Shown here in pieces: positions 32,361 through 41,221 of a DNA stretch of 64,000 bases. Source of the DNA: Streptomyces coffeae (lineage in GTDB: Bacteria; Actinomycetota; Actinomycetes; Streptomycetales; Streptomycetaceae); contig NZ_JAERRF010000015.1 in the NCBI RefSeq assembly GCF_016741875.1, positions 124,001 to 188,000 of the forward strand, written 5' to 3'. Every line of letters starts with the position of its first letter. The first letter of the stretch is position 1. The notes beneath the pieces are model-generated. The model was not told the origin of the DNA. It worked only from the letters and a program-made list of their open reading frames with translations, and did not search any database. Position numbers and translations under genes: made by a program.

Positions 32361-33076
32361 ACACCTACGTCTACGGCATCGCGCGGGGCGAGGTCTCCGA
32401 TCTCGGCGACCGGCTGCGCGGTATCGGCGACCCCCCGCTGCCGGTCCGCGCGCTCACCGAGGGCGAGCTGTCCGCGATCGTCAGCGACTGCCCGGCCGAA
32501 CTCAAGCCCCGGCGGCGCGATCTGCTGGCCCATCATCATGTGCTGGCCGAGGTGGGCGACGCCCATCCGGTGCTGCCGATGCGCTTCGGCTCGGTGTCGA
32601 CGAGCGACGACGACGTGCGCACGGTCCTGTCCGAGCACGCCGACCGCTACCACGACCAGCTGTCCCGGCTCGCGGACCGGGTGGAGTACAACGTCAAGGC
32701 GATGCACGAGGAGAACGCCGTACTGCACCAGGTGCTCTCCGAGGAGCCCGAGCTGCGGTTGATGGCCGAGGCCAACCGGGCCTCCGGCGGCGGCACCCAC
32801 GAGGAGCGGATGCGCTTCGGCGAACTGGTGGCCGCCGCGGTCCAGGCGCGCGAGGTACGTGACGCGCAGATCGTGGAGGAGGCCCTCGCCCCCACCGCCG
32901 AGGCGGTGCGCCCCGGTCCGGAGCGCGGCAGCTGGTTCCTGAGCCTGTCGGTGCTGCTGGCCGAGGACGCCGCCGAACCCCTCCTGGAGGCGGCGGCCGA
33001 GCTGGAGAAGGCCCATCCCTGGCTGACGCTGCGGGTCAACGGGCCGCTGCCGCCGTACAGCTTCGTCGATTCCTGA
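32357..33076 (+). CDS. gvpF: Gas vesicle protein GvpF (GvpL/F family)
   Basis: 239 aa from GTG 32357, overlapping gvpA by 4 bases (GTGA). GvpL/F features: NTYVYGIARG, HHHVLAEVGDAHPVLPMRFGSV, RVEYNVKAM, and the C-terminal LRVNGPLPPYSFVD. GvpF binds GvpA during nucleation of the vesicle. Confidence 0.93.
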   Translation: MNTYVYGIARGEVSDLGDRLRGIGDPPLPVRALTEGELSAIVSDCPAELKPRRRDLLAHHHVLAEVGDAHPVLPMRFGSVSTSDDDVRTVLSEHADRYHDQLSRLADRVEYNVKAMHEENAVLHQVLSEEPELRLMAEANRASGGGTHEERMRFGELVAAAVQAREVRDAQIVEEALAPTAEAVRPGPERGSWFLSLSVLLAEDAAEPLLEAAAELEKAHPWLTLRVNGPLPPYSFVDS

Positions 33077-33282
33077 TGCTGCTGATCGGCTGGGTGCTCC
33101 GGCAGCTCCTCGCCCAGGCGGAGCGGGAGTACTACGACCCCGCGAGCATCCAGGGCGCGCTGATCGCCCTGGAGAGCCAGTTGACGGAGGGGCTGATCGA
33201 CGAGGAGGAGTTCGAGCGGCAGGAGGACGTACTGCTCGACCGGATGGAGGAGGCGCGCCGATGGGCGCACGGGACCCCATGA
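33076..33282 (+). CDS. gvpG: Gas vesicle protein GvpG
   Basis: 68 aa from ATG 33076, overlapping the gvpF stop by one base. GvpG-type hydrophobic start (LLIGWVLRQLLAQAEREYYDPASI) and acidic helix (GLIDEEEFERQEDVLLDRMEEA). Assembly accessory protein. Confidence 0.9.
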   Translation: MLLIGWVLRQLLAQAEREYYDPASIQGALIALESQLTEGLIDEEEFERQEDVLLDRMEEARRWAHGTP

Positions 33283-33584
33283 CCACCGCCTACGGCTCCC
33301 CCGTGGCATCCCGCGCGCCCGCGCCGGGCGGTCTGGCCGCCCGGGGCGAGAGCGGGGCCAACCTGGCCGACATCCTGGAGCGGGTGCTCGACAAGGGCGT
33401 GGTCATCGCGGGCGACATCCGTATCAATCTGCTCGACATCGAACTGCTCACGATCAAACTGCGGCTGATCGTGGCCTCCGTCGACAAGGCCAGGGAGATG
33501 GGCATCGACTGGTGGGAGCACGATCCCTCGCTCTCGTCACGCGCCCGCGGCCGGGACGAGCTGGAAGGGCGGGAAGAGGGCTGA
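33279..33584 (+). CDS. gvpJ: GvpA-family minor protein, GvpJ
   Basis: 101 aa from ATG 33279, overlapping the gvpG stop (ATGA); ATG 33261 is a longer alternative. GvpA-like core: NLADILERVLDKGVVIAGDIRINLLDIELLTIKLRLIVASVDKAREMGIDWW. The WW motif after the core is typical of GvpJ/M-type minor shell proteins. Confidence 0.88.
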   Translation: MTTAYGSPVASRAPAPGGLAARGESGANLADILERVLDKGVVIAGDIRINLLDIELLTIKLRLIVASVDKAREMGIDWWEHDPSLSSRARGRDELEGREEG

Positions 33585-34426
33585 TGACACAAGCACCTCG
33601 GGGGGAAACACCTCGGGCCGACGGACTCCAGTACGCGTACGCGGTCGTGCGTGACACCGGCGCGCCGGCCGCGGCCCTGGCGGGCGTACGGGGGGTGGCG
33701 GGCGAACCGGTGCGCGCCGTCGTCCATCTCGGTCTCGCGGTGGTGGCGGGCCCGGTCCCGGCCGAGCAGTTCGGCGAAGGGCCGCTGAAGGAACGGCTGG
33801 AGAGGCTGGAGTGGCTGGAGCGGATCGCCCGCGCCCATGCGCGCGTGGTGGACGCCGCCGGTGCGGGCACCGGTGTGGTGCCGGTCCGGCTGGCCACCGT
33901 CTGCCGCGGTGAGGAGGGTCTGCGGCGCATGCTGGAGACCGGACGGGAACGGTTCACCGAGGCGCTGGACCGGCTGGACGGCCGGGTCGAATGGGGCGTC
34001 AAGGTGTACGCCGCGCCGCCCCCGCCCGCCGAGCCGACCACCGCGCCCACGGCCGCCGGCTCCGGCCGCGACTATCTGCGCAGACGCCGGGCCGAGCGCC
34101 GGGCGTCACAGGAGCGCTGGGGGCGGAGCGAGGACGGTGCGCGGCAGGTGCACGACGCCCTGTGCGCCCATGCCGAGCAGGCCCGGCTGCATCCGCCGCA
34201 GGACGCCCGGCTCTCCGGTACGGCGGACCGCAATGTGCTCAACGCCGCGTATCTGGTGCCGCGTGCGGAGAGCTCCGCGTTCGCCGGGCGGGTGGAGGAG
34301 CTGGACCGGCGGTCGGCGGGGGTGCGTCTGGAGCTGACCGGGCCGTGGGTGCCGTACTCCTTCGTCGCCCCGTCCGGCGACGACACCGGGCGGGCGGAGA
34401 CCAGGCGGGAACGGTCCGGCGGATGA
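33584..34426 (+). CDS. gvpL: Gas vesicle protein GvpL (GvpL/F family)
   Basis: 280 aa from ATG 33584 (one-base TGATG overlap). Shares with gvpF: YAYAVVRDTG, HARVVDAAGAGTGVVPVRLATV, VEWGVKVYA, LTGPWVPYSFV. A Pro/Ala-rich insert separates the two alpha/beta halves (around residues 150-165), followed by a basic helix (YLRRRRAERRASQ). Confidence 0.9.
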   Translation: MTQAPRGETPRADGLQYAYAVVRDTGAPAAALAGVRGVAGEPVRAVVHLGLAVVAGPVPAEQFGEGPLKERLERLEWLERIARAHARVVDAAGAGTGVVPVRLATVCRGEEGLRRMLETGRERFTEALDRLDGRVEWGVKVYAAPPPPAEPTTAPTAAGSGRDYLRRRRAERRASQERWGRSEDGARQVHDALCAHAEQARLHPPQDARLSGTADRNVLNAAYLVPRAESSAFAGRVEELDRRSAGVRLELTGPWVPYSFVAPSGDDTGRAETRRERSGG

Positions 34427-34614
34427 CCACAAGCCCCCTGGCCCATCGGCAGATCGCCCTGGTGGATCTGCTGGACCGGCTGCTCGCCGGCGGTGTGGTG
34501 ATCACCGGTGACCTCACCCTGCGGATCGCCGACGTCGATCTCGTCCGGATCGACCTCCGCGCGCTCATCAGCTCGGTGAACGAGAACGTGCCGTCCCCCT
34601 GGGAGGAACCGTGA
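34423..34614 (+). CDS. gvpS: GvpA-family minor protein, GvpS
   Basis: 63 aa from ATG 34423, overlapping gvpL (ATGA). Essentially only the GvpA core: LVDLLDRLLAGGVVITGDLTLRIADVDLVRIDLRALISSVNE. Third GvpA paralogue of the operon. Confidence 0.88.
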   Translation: MTTSPLAHRQIALVDLLDRLLAGGVVITGDLTLRIADVDLVRIDLRALISSVNENVPSPWEEP

Positions 34615-34889
34615 GCCGGAAGGTGGAGCTGGACCAGGACACCGTCGAACGCGATCTGATGAAGCTGGTGCTGACCGTCGTGGAGCTGCTGCGGCAGCTC
34701 ATGGAGCGGCAGGCGCTGCGCCGGGTGGATCAGGGCGATCTGACGGAGGACCAGGAGGAGCGGATCGGTCTGACGCTGATGCTGCTGGAGGACCGGATGA
34801 GCGGGCTGTGCGAGCGCTACGGGATCGCGCCGTCGGATCTCAATCTGGACCTTGGGCCACTCGGTCCGCTGTTGCCCCCGAGGGAGTGA
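34611..34889 (+). CDS. gvpK: Gas vesicle protein GvpK
   Basis: 92 aa from GTG 34611, overlapping gvpS (GTGA). GvpK core: ERDLMKLVLTVVELLRQLMERQALRRVDQGDLTEDQEERIGLTLMLLEDRM, CERYGI, DLNLDLGPLG. Last gene of the cluster; no terminator is obvious before ctaD 94 bases on. Confidence 0.92.
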   Translation: MSRKVELDQDTVERDLMKLVLTVVELLRQLMERQALRRVDQGDLTEDQEERIGLTLMLLEDRMSGLCERYGIAPSDLNLDLGPLGPLLPPRE

Positions 34890-34983
34890 CGCTGGACAGC
34901 CCTCCGCGGATCGGGGCACCCATCGGGTGATCATGGCGGAAAACCGTTTCGCATCCGGTCTCCGGACGCGGAGGGAGCCTTCG

Positions 34984-36666
34984 ATGACGACGCACACCAC
35001 GCGCGCCACGACCGGCGGGGTGTGGCGGCCGCGACAGGGCCGGTTGCTCGTGGACTGGCTGACCACCACCGACCACAAGAAGATCGGCCATCTCTACCTG
35101 ATCACCTCCTTCGGCTTCTTCCTCATCGGAGGAGCACTGGCGCTGGTGATGCGGGCCGAGCTGGCCCGGCCGGGGATCCAGCTCATCTCCCAGGAGGAGT
35201 TCAACCAGGCGTTCACCCTGCATGGCACCATCATGCTGCTGCTGTTCGCCACCCCGACCTTCGCCGGGTTCGCCAACGAGATCATGCCGTTGCAGATCGG
35301 TTCGCCGGATGTGGCCTTTCCCCGGCTCAATATGCTCTCGTACTGGCTGTTCCTGTTCGGCGGGCTGATCGTGGTGTGCGGTCTGATGGTGCCCGGCGGC
35401 GGTGCCGACTTCGGCTGGACCGGCTACGCCCCGCTCAACAGCGTGGTGCGCTCCCCCGGCGTGGGCGCCGATATGTGGATCATGGGGCTTGCGCTGGCGG
35501 GCTTCGGCACCATCCTGGGTGCGGTCAACTTCCTGACCACCATCATCGTGATGCGCGCCCCGGGGATGACGATGTTCCGGATGCCCATCTTCACCTGGAA
35601 CACGCTCTTCACCTCGATCATGATCCTCATGGCGTTCCCGGTGCTGGCGGCGGCACTGCTGGCGCTGGAGGCGGACCGGCGGTTCGGGGCGGTGGTCTTC
35701 GACCCCCGGTTCGGCGGAGCACTGCTGTGGCAGCATCTGTTCTGGTTCTTCGGCCATCCCGAGGTCTACATCATCGCGCTGCCGTTCTTCGGCATCATCA
35801 CCGAGATCATCCCGGTCTTCTCCCGCAAGCCGATCTTCGGCTACCTCACGCTGATCGGCGCGACGATGGCCATCACCGGGCTGTCGATGGTGGTCTGGGC
35901 GCACCATATGTTCGCCACCGGCGCGGTGCTGCTGCCGTTCTTCTCACTGTTGTCGTTCCTGATCGCGGTGCCGACCGGGGTGAAGTTCTTCAACTGGATC
36001 GGCACGATGCTGAACGGTTCGCTGTCCTTCGAGGCACCGATGCTGTGGGCCGTCGGCTTCTTGGTGAGCTTTCTGTTCGGCGGGCTGACCGGAGTCATCC
36101 TGGCGTCGCCCCCGCTCGACTTCCAGGTCACCGACACCTACTTCGTGGTCGGCCACTTCCACTACGTGGTGTTCGGAACGGTCGTCTTCGCGACGTTCGC
36201 GGGCTTCTACTTCTGGTGGCCGAAGTTCACCGGGAAGCTGCTGAACGAGCGGCTGGCCAGGATCCACTTCTGGACGCTGTTCGTCGGCTTCCACACCACC
36301 TTCCTGGTGCAGCACTGGCTGGGCGTGGAGGGGATGCCACGGCGCTACGCCGACTATCTGGCGGCGGACGGCTTCACGACGCTCAACACGGTCTCCACGA
36401 TCGGGGCGTTCCTGCTCGGACTCTCCACGCTGCCGTTCCTCTACAACGTCTGGTGGACGGCCTCGTACGGCCAGAGGGTCGAGGTGGACGACCCCTGGGG
36501 GCACGGCCGCTCGCTGGAGTGGGCCACCTCCTGTCCCCCGCCCCGGCACAACTTCACTGCGCTGCCGAAGATCCGCACCGAGTCCCCCGCCTTCGATCTG
36601 CATCATCCGGAGGTGGCACGGGTCGCACTGGAGGAGGACCAGCAGACCAGGTGGCGCGGCGAGTGA
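34984..36666 (+). CDS. ctaD: aa3-type cytochrome c oxidase subunit I
   Basis: 560 aa; ATG 34984 after GGAGGG. Twelve-helix haem-copper oxidase subunit I with all metal ligands: His80 and His393 (haem a), His258, His307, His308 (CuB), cross-linked Tyr262 (GHPEVY), His391 (haem a3, VVGHFHYV). The K-channel and proton-pathway regions look intact. Subunits II-IV and assembly genes are not here, so this is an orphan paralogue of the main ctaCDFE locus. It follows the gas-vesicle operon on the same strand and might be read from it. Confidence 0.95.
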   Translation: MTTHTTRATTGGVWRPRQGRLLVDWLTTTDHKKIGHLYLITSFGFFLIGGALALVMRAELARPGIQLISQEEFNQAFTLHGTIMLLLFATPTFAGFANEIMPLQIGSPDVAFPRLNMLSYWLFLFGGLIVVCGLMVPGGGADFGWTGYAPLNSVVRSPGVGADMWIMGLALAGFGTILGAVNFLTTIIVMRAPGMTMFRMPIFTWNTLFTSIMILMAFPVLAAALLALEADRRFGAVVFDPRFGGALLWQHLFWFFGHPEVYIIALPFFGIITEIIPVFSRKPIFGYLTLIGATMAITGLSMVVWAHHMFATGAVLLPFFSLLSFLIAVPTGVKFFNWIGTMLNGSLSFEAPMLWAVGFLVSFLFGGLTGVILASPPLDFQVTDTYFVVGHFHYVVFGTVVFATFAGFYFWWPKFTGKLLNERLARIHFWTLFVGFHTTFLVQHWLGVEGMPRRYADYLAADGFTTLNTVSTIGAFLLGLSTLPFLYNVWWTASYGQRVEVDDPWGHGRSLEWATSCPPPRHNFTALPKIRTESPAFDLHHPEVARVALEEDQQTRWRGE

Positions 36667-36679
36667 CCGGGCGTGCGGT

Positions 36680-37639
36680 TCAGTTCAGGGCGCGGTCCAG
36701 CCGGTCCCTGATCCGGCGGACGTGGTCGGTGAGTTCGGCGGGCTCGCGCACCTCGAAGTCGAAGCCCATCAGCATGATGTGGATCACCATCACGTCGAGG
36801 CGGTGGGCGCCGGTGTGCAGCAGACAGCTGTGCTCGTCGACCGCCTCCAGCACCCCGGCCGACGGCGAGACGTGCTCGGCCGCCCGCTCGGCGGAGACCC
36901 GCAGCAGCACCGTGGCCTTCTCGGCGTACGCGGCGGTGGAGATCCCCTTGGAGACATAGGCGGCGAGGTCGTCGGCGGGCGGGCGGCGCGGGGCGACCCG
37001 CGGACCGTGCGGCGGGGTCGGGGTGATCCGGTCGACGCGGTAGGTGCGCCAGTCCTCACGGTCCACGTCCCAGGCGACCAGATACCAGCGGCGCTGGGTG
37101 CAGACCAGCCGATGAGGTTCGGCGGTGCGGCGGCTGACGGTGCCCCCGTGGTCGCGGTACTCGAAGCGCAGCCGGCAGCAGTCCCGGCAGGCGTTGGCCA
37201 GTTCGGTCAGCACCGCCGGGTCCACCCCGGGCCCGGGGATCCCGCCGATCATCGGCACGGTGAAGGCGTTCAGGGCGCCCACCCGACGGCGCAGCCGGTC
37301 CGGCAGCACCTGCTCCAGTTTGGCCAGGGCTCGTACCGAGGTCTCCTCGATGCCCTCGACTCCGCCGCCCGCGGCCTGGCGCAGCCCGACCGCGACCGCC
37401 ACCGCCTCGTCGTCGTCGAGCAGCAGCGGGGGCAACTGGGCGCCGGCGCCCAGCTGGTAGCCGCCCGCCGTACCCGGTGCGGAGTGCACGGGGTAGCCGA
37501 GTTCGCGCAGCCGGTCGATATCGCGGCGTACGGTGCGCGGGGTCACCCCGAGCCGGTCGGCAAGGTCAGCGCCGGACCATTCACGGTGGGCCTGCAAAAG
37601 CGAGAGCAGGCGGAGCAGGCGTGCCGAGGTATCCAACAT
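36680..37639 (-). CDS. HTH-WYL transcriptional regulator
   Basis: 319 aa from ATG 37639. N-terminal HTH_11/DeoR-like (SARLLRLLSLLQAHREWSGADLADRLGVTPRTVRRDIDRLRELGYPV), then a WYL domain (HRLVCTQRRWYLVAWDVDREDWRTYRVDRI) and C-terminal WCX extension. WYL proteins sense ligands such as nucleotides. A perfect 31-bp dyad lies 17 bases upstream, suggesting autoregulation. Convergent with ctaD. Confidence 0.9.
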   Translation of the reverse strand: MLDTSARLLRLLSLLQAHREWSGADLADRLGVTPRTVRRDIDRLRELGYPVHSAPGTAGGYQLGAGAQLPPLLLDDDEAVAVAVGLRQAAGGGVEGIEETSVRALAKLEQVLPDRLRRRVGALNAFTVPMIGGIPGPGVDPAVLTELANACRDCCRLRFEYRDHGGTVSRRTAEPHRLVCTQRRWYLVAWDVDREDWRTYRVDRITPTPPHGPRVAPRRPPADDLAAYVSKGISTAAYAEKATVLLRVSAERAAEHVSPSAGVLEAVDEHSCLLHTGAHRLDVMVIHIMLMGFDFEVREPAELTDHVRRIRDRLDRALN

Positions 37640-37655
37640 GAAGAGGAGTCTGCCA

Positions 37656-37686
37656 TCCCTTGAGGACAGATCCTGTCCTCAAGGGA
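37656..37686. promoter_or_regulatory. Perfect 31-bp operator of the WYL regulator
   Basis: Arms TCCCTTGAGGACAG and CTGTCCTCAAGGGA (14 bp each, perfect) around ATC. It occupies the gap between the 37722 gene's stop and the WYL gene's start. The core GAGGACAG-N3-CTGTCCTC is typical of WYL-regulator operators. A hairpin with a 3-base loop is also conceivable, but the location fits an operator better. Confidence 0.75.
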
Positions 37687-37721
37687 CCGTAGCGTTGGAG
37701 CACCCGACCGCCCCGCACGGA

Positions 37722-38624
37722 TCAGACGGGCGCCTCGACCCGGATCGCCAGGTCGTTGTCCCGGGTGTAGTACGGACGCACCCGCGCCTGGCCGTGCGGG
37801 GCGGTCAGCTCCATGGACGGATAGGTGAAGATCTCCTTCTTGTCCGGCACATCGTCCAGGATGCGAGCCAGCCGCGCGGGCGGCTCCTCCGCGTCCGCCG
37901 GGCGCAGCCGCAGATCCCAGAGGTCCGCGCCGCCGCCCCAGTCCTCGGTCAGCTCGGCGAAGGGCAGGGTGCAGAAGAAGTCCGCGCCGTCCGCGGTGAC
38001 CGGCACGGTGCGCACCCGGGCGGTGTCCCGGCGGCAGCGTGCCTCGAGGACCGCGCCGGCCAGCCACTCCGCGGGGTGCTGGACGCGGTGGAGCCGCCCT
38101 CGGACGGCCATCGCGCCGTCCTCCAGCAGGATTTCCCCGGCCTCGGCGTGCGGCGCCCGCCGCCAGCTGCGCAGGGAGAGATTGCCGTGCTTGGTGGCGT
38201 ACGGGATGCGCACGGACAGCGGTGAGGTACTCGGCCCGGGTCTGCGGTCCACCAGGGAACGCAGATCGTTCAGCCCCGGTACCAGCCGCCGCGGTTCGGC
38301 GTCCCCGTACGCCATATGGACGTCCCAGCGGCCCTCGGGCAGCGCGACGGTGCTCGGCAGCGCGGCCTGGAGACGGCCGTCCCCGGTCGGGCCGAGCGGC
38401 AGCCGCACCTCGCCGCCGTCGCGGCCCTCCGCGCCCCGGAGAATCAGGACCAGCGCACCGTTCCAGTCGTCGTAGCTGCCGGGCTGCGGCCGGACCCAGT
38501 CGGTGATGTGGAAGGTGAGCCCACCGGCGGAATCCGCCACGCAGTCGGCGCGGGTGGGGGCGGCCTCTCCGGCCTCGCTCATGCTGTCCTCCTGGGTCCG
38601 CTCCGCTGCCCCCGCTGACGTCAT
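37722..38624 (-). CDS. Unknown Streptomyces protein coupled to glycosyltransferase
   Basis: 300 aa from ATG 38624 (GGAGGTG upstream). ATG 38651, overlapping the preceding gene by 4 bases, and ATG 38582, after AGGAGG, are credible alternatives. Beta-rich sequence with two apparently repeated halves: LTFHITDWVRPQPGSYDDWNGALVLILRG...RWDVHMAYG and MAVRGRLHRV...ADLWDLRLRP, ending IFTYPSMELTAPHGQARVRPYYTRDNDLAIRVE. I recognise no catalytic motif. Such genes accompany GT4 glycosyltransferases in Streptomyces and may act in glycan assembly. Confidence 0.7.
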   Translation of the reverse strand: MTSAGAAERTQEDSMSEAGEAAPTRADCVADSAGGLTFHITDWVRPQPGSYDDWNGALVLILRGAEGRDGGEVRLPLGPTGDGRLQAALPSTVALPEGRWDVHMAYGDAEPRRLVPGLNDLRSLVDRRPGPSTSPLSVRIPYATKHGNLSLRSWRRAPHAEAGEILLEDGAMAVRGRLHRVQHPAEWLAGAVLEARCRRDTARVRTVPVTADGADFFCTLPFAELTEDWGGGADLWDLRLRPADAEEPPARLARILDDVPDKKEIFTYPSMELTAPHGQARVRPYYTRDNDLAIRVEAPV

Positions 38625-38647
38625 GGACACACCTCCGCTCAGAGCAC

Positions 38648-39886
38648 TCATGCCACCCGCACCTTCCGCAGCGAGTCCTTCGTCACCAGCGCACCGCTGA
38701 GCAGGGTGCCGCGGGCGCGGTGGAGGGTGCCGCGCAGTCCGCTGCGCGCGACGAGGTCGGCGAAAAGGGAGTCGTAGCGCCCGGCCACCCGCGAGGGGTC
38801 GAAACGGGCCGAGTCCTTCAGCGCCGCCTGCCCCATCTGCTGCCGCAGTTCATCGTTGTTGATCAGCTCCAGCAGGGCTCCGGCCACCGCGTCGGCGTCA
38901 CCGGTCGGCACCAGACGGCCGTCCACCCCGTTGTCGATGATCTCGGCCGGGCCGTGCGGGCAGTCGGTGGAGACCACCGGGAGCCCGCAGCGCATCGCCT
39001 CCACGATGGTCATGCCGAACGACTCCAGGCTGGAGGTGACGGCCGCGATGGAGCCCTTGGCCCACTCGGGGTCCAGCGGATGGGCCGGACCCATGAGGAA
39101 GACGTGGTTGTACAGGCCGAGTTGGTCGATCAGCGCGCGCAGCTTGTCGTGCTGGGCGCCGCCGCCGTAGATCCGCAGCCGCCAGTCCGGGCGGGCCGCG
39201 CTGACCTTGGCGAACGCCCGTATCAGCAGGTCGTACCGTTTGACCGGGGCCAGCCGCCCGGCCGCGACGACCCACTTGCCGGTGCCGTCGGCGGGCTCGA
39301 GTCCGGGCTCGGGCACGCTGTTGGGCACCGCCTCGATCCGCACGCCCGGCAGCCGCATCTGGCCGCGGTAGGTCCTGGCGTCGGCCTCGGTGACGGTGGT
39401 GACGGCGTCCAGCCGCGGATAGACACCGCGCAGCGCCCGCTTCAGCCCCCGGGAGTGGGTGCTGAGCGTCAGATGCTCCTGGCCGACGCGCATCGGGCCG
39501 CGCCGCGCCTCACGCGCGATGTGCATATTGAGGCCGGGGCGGGTGCCGACAACGACATCGGCCTCAAGCCCCCTGAGGTGTTCGGCGATCCGGCGGTCGG
39601 TGAGCGCGCTGTACTGCTTGTAGCGGCCCTCGCCGGTGGGGAAGACCTTCGCGGGGCGGGCGTGGTCAGGGTCCGCTCCGTCGTAGGTGGGGCTTCCCTT
39701 GCGGATGTCCACCAGATGGCTGAGCCGCACATGCGGCCCGGGATCGAAGATCGGCCGATCACGGTGCCGGAACACCGAGACGATCTCCACGTCGTGCTGC
39801 TCGCCCAGGGTGCGGGCGAGGTTGTACGTGGTCCGGATCGTCCCACCGATCCCGTACGCGTTGTGAATCAGGAATGAGATGTGCAT
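38648..39886 (-). CDS. GT4-family glycosyltransferase
   Basis: 412 aa from ATG 39886. GT-B fold: N-terminal acceptor domain (HNAYGIGGTIRTTYNLARTLGEQHDVEIVSVFRH), donor domain (VAAGRLAPVKRYDLLIRAF, LRIYGGGAQHDKLRALI) and the donor-binding ESFGMTIVEAMRCGLPVVSTDCPHGPAEII. Probably transfers an NDP-hexose to an envelope or secreted glycan. Translationally close to the unknown gene downstream. Confidence 0.88.
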   Translation of the reverse strand: MHISFLIHNAYGIGGTIRTTYNLARTLGEQHDVEIVSVFRHRDRPIFDPGPHVRLSHLVDIRKGSPTYDGADPDHARPAKVFPTGEGRYKQYSALTDRRIAEHLRGLEADVVVGTRPGLNMHIAREARRGPMRVGQEHLTLSTHSRGLKRALRGVYPRLDAVTTVTEADARTYRGQMRLPGVRIEAVPNSVPEPGLEPADGTGKWVVAAGRLAPVKRYDLLIRAFAKVSAARPDWRLRIYGGGAQHDKLRALIDQLGLYNHVFLMGPAHPLDPEWAKGSIAAVTSSLESFGMTIVEAMRCGLPVVSTDCPHGPAEIIDNGVDGRLVPTGDADAVAGALLELINNDELRQQMGQAALKDSARFDPSRVAGRYDSLFADLVARSGLRGTLHRARGTLLSGALVTKDSLRKVRVA

Positions 39887-39921
39887 CCGTCCCCGTCGTC
39901 CCCGTATTGGGCTGGTTCCCC

Positions 39922-39942
39922 GCGGACGAGAGACTCGTCCGC
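39922..39942. promoter_or_regulatory. Short perfect hairpin in divergent promoter
   Basis: GCGGACGAG, loop AGA, CTCGTCCGC, 36 bases upstream of the glycosyltransferase start. It could be an operator or a leader hairpin. Confidence 0.4.
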
Positions 39943-39943
39943 C

Positions 39944-39955
39944 TACCACGTGGTA
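39944..39955. promoter_or_regulatory. TACCACGTGGTA palindrome
   Basis: Perfect 12-bp palindrome with a CACGTG core in the 280-base gap between the divergent glycosyltransferase and the 40167 gene. Likely a dimeric repressor site; binder unknown. Confidence 0.45.
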
Positions 39956-40166
39956 AGACCTCGCCCCGGTTGGCAGGGTTGGGCCGCATCACCGCTTTGT
40001 TCCAGAACAGATGTGAAATCGGTAGCGAACCGAGGGAACGTCGAGGGCTTCTGACGCATCGGAGTCCAGGGGTGGCCGGGCCGCGTGACCCCCGCCGTGG
40101 ATGGCCCGTTGTTCTCCATATGAGCCGGGAGATGCCCGGCACAGGACCGATACCGAGGAGCCACCC

Positions 40167-41066
40167 GTGCCGCGCATGCTCGACGTCAGCGATGACGTAC
40201 GCGCCGAGATCGGCGACGAAGAAGCCGACCGGCTGCTCGCCGGTGACAATGCCCCGGGCGCCTACGACTGCACGTCCTGCCGCACCCCGGGCAACACCGA
40301 CCAGGAGGCCACCAGCACCGTCCTCTTCGTCGGGCAGGAGACGGCCGTGCTCGCCTTCGCGCATGCCACCTGCGTCCCGTCCCAGGTGGTGCCGGTCTCC
40401 GAGGAGCAGTTGCGCGGCGCGGTGCGGTCCATCACCGGGGAGGACGCCGCCGATCCGCTCCCGGCGGCGGCGCACTCCGCCGCCGCGCCCTCCGGCTATG
40501 CGACCCCGTCCGGCTATCCGGAGGCGCCGCAGCCGCAGGCCCGGACCCAGGCCGTCCAGGCTCCCGCGCAGTCGCCGGAGCGGGCCGCGTCGTCGCCGCA
40601 GGCCGTGCTCGGGGTCACCAGCGGGGTGGTGCTGGTGGGCGGGGAGGCGCGGCCCGCGCTGGTGGTCGAGCCGACGGCGCCGATCACCCGGCCCGGATCA
40701 GGCCGGCGCGACGACTTCCTGTCCCTCCTCACCGAGCAGGGCTTTCTGCCGGTCGTCGATCTGAACCGGCCGCCCGGCCCCAACCACGGCTGGTCGGTAC
40801 TGATCGCCATGGGGCAGCTGCACGCGGTCCTGATGCCCTCGGCGAGCGGCGGCGCCCCGGTGGCCTGGTGGCAGGCGCACCACCCGATGCCGCTCAGCGA
40901 GGGCTGGCGGCATGCCGTCGGCCGCTCCCAGCAGGTGATGCTGTACGCCGCACCGGCGGGCACCATCGGCACCCAGCCGCGTGAGGACCAGCTGCGCGCG
41001 GCGCTGGACCGGGCCGCGGCGAGCGGCGCGCTGGTCGGCGCCTCGATGCCGCTCGCGGGCACCTGA
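40167..41066 (+). CDS. Conserved Streptomyces protein of unknown function
   Basis: 299 aa from GTG 40167, with GAGGAG seven bases upstream. The N-terminal ~90 residues contain DCTSC (Cys32, Cys35) and a later ATC, a possible metal or redox site; then an Ala/Pro/Gln-rich linker (~105-160); then a globular C-terminal domain (DDFLSLLTEQGFLPVVDLNRPPGPNHGWSVLIAMGQLHAVLMP, WWQAHHPMPLSEGWRHAVGRSQQVMLYAAP). No known family recognised. Confidence 0.8.
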   Translation: MPRMLDVSDDVRAEIGDEEADRLLAGDNAPGAYDCTSCRTPGNTDQEATSTVLFVGQETAVLAFAHATCVPSQVVPVSEEQLRGAVRSITGEDAADPLPAAAHSAAAPSGYATPSGYPEAPQPQARTQAVQAPAQSPERAASSPQAVLGVTSGVVLVGGEARPALVVEPTAPITRPGSGRRDDFLSLLTEQGFLPVVDLNRPPGPNHGWSVLIAMGQLHAVLMPSASGGAPVAWWQAHHPMPLSEGWRHAVGRSQQVMLYAAPAGTIGTQPREDQLRAALDRAAASGALVGASMPLAGT

Positions 41067-41221
41067 CGCCCATGGCCTCCGCCGTTCCCGGCCCCGCCTA
41101 CCTGCCGCGGGCAGCCCATTCGCCACCGATGCCGCATCCGACGGGCGGCCGGGTCGTTGGCACATACGTGCACGCATACGACCTCCCCTATCGTTCCCCC
41201 TCATACGGCTACATTCCGGCA

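Noticed and set aside
36667..36679. A terminator between ctaD and the WYL gene
   Set aside because: Only 13 bases separate the two convergent stops and no hairpin is visible there.
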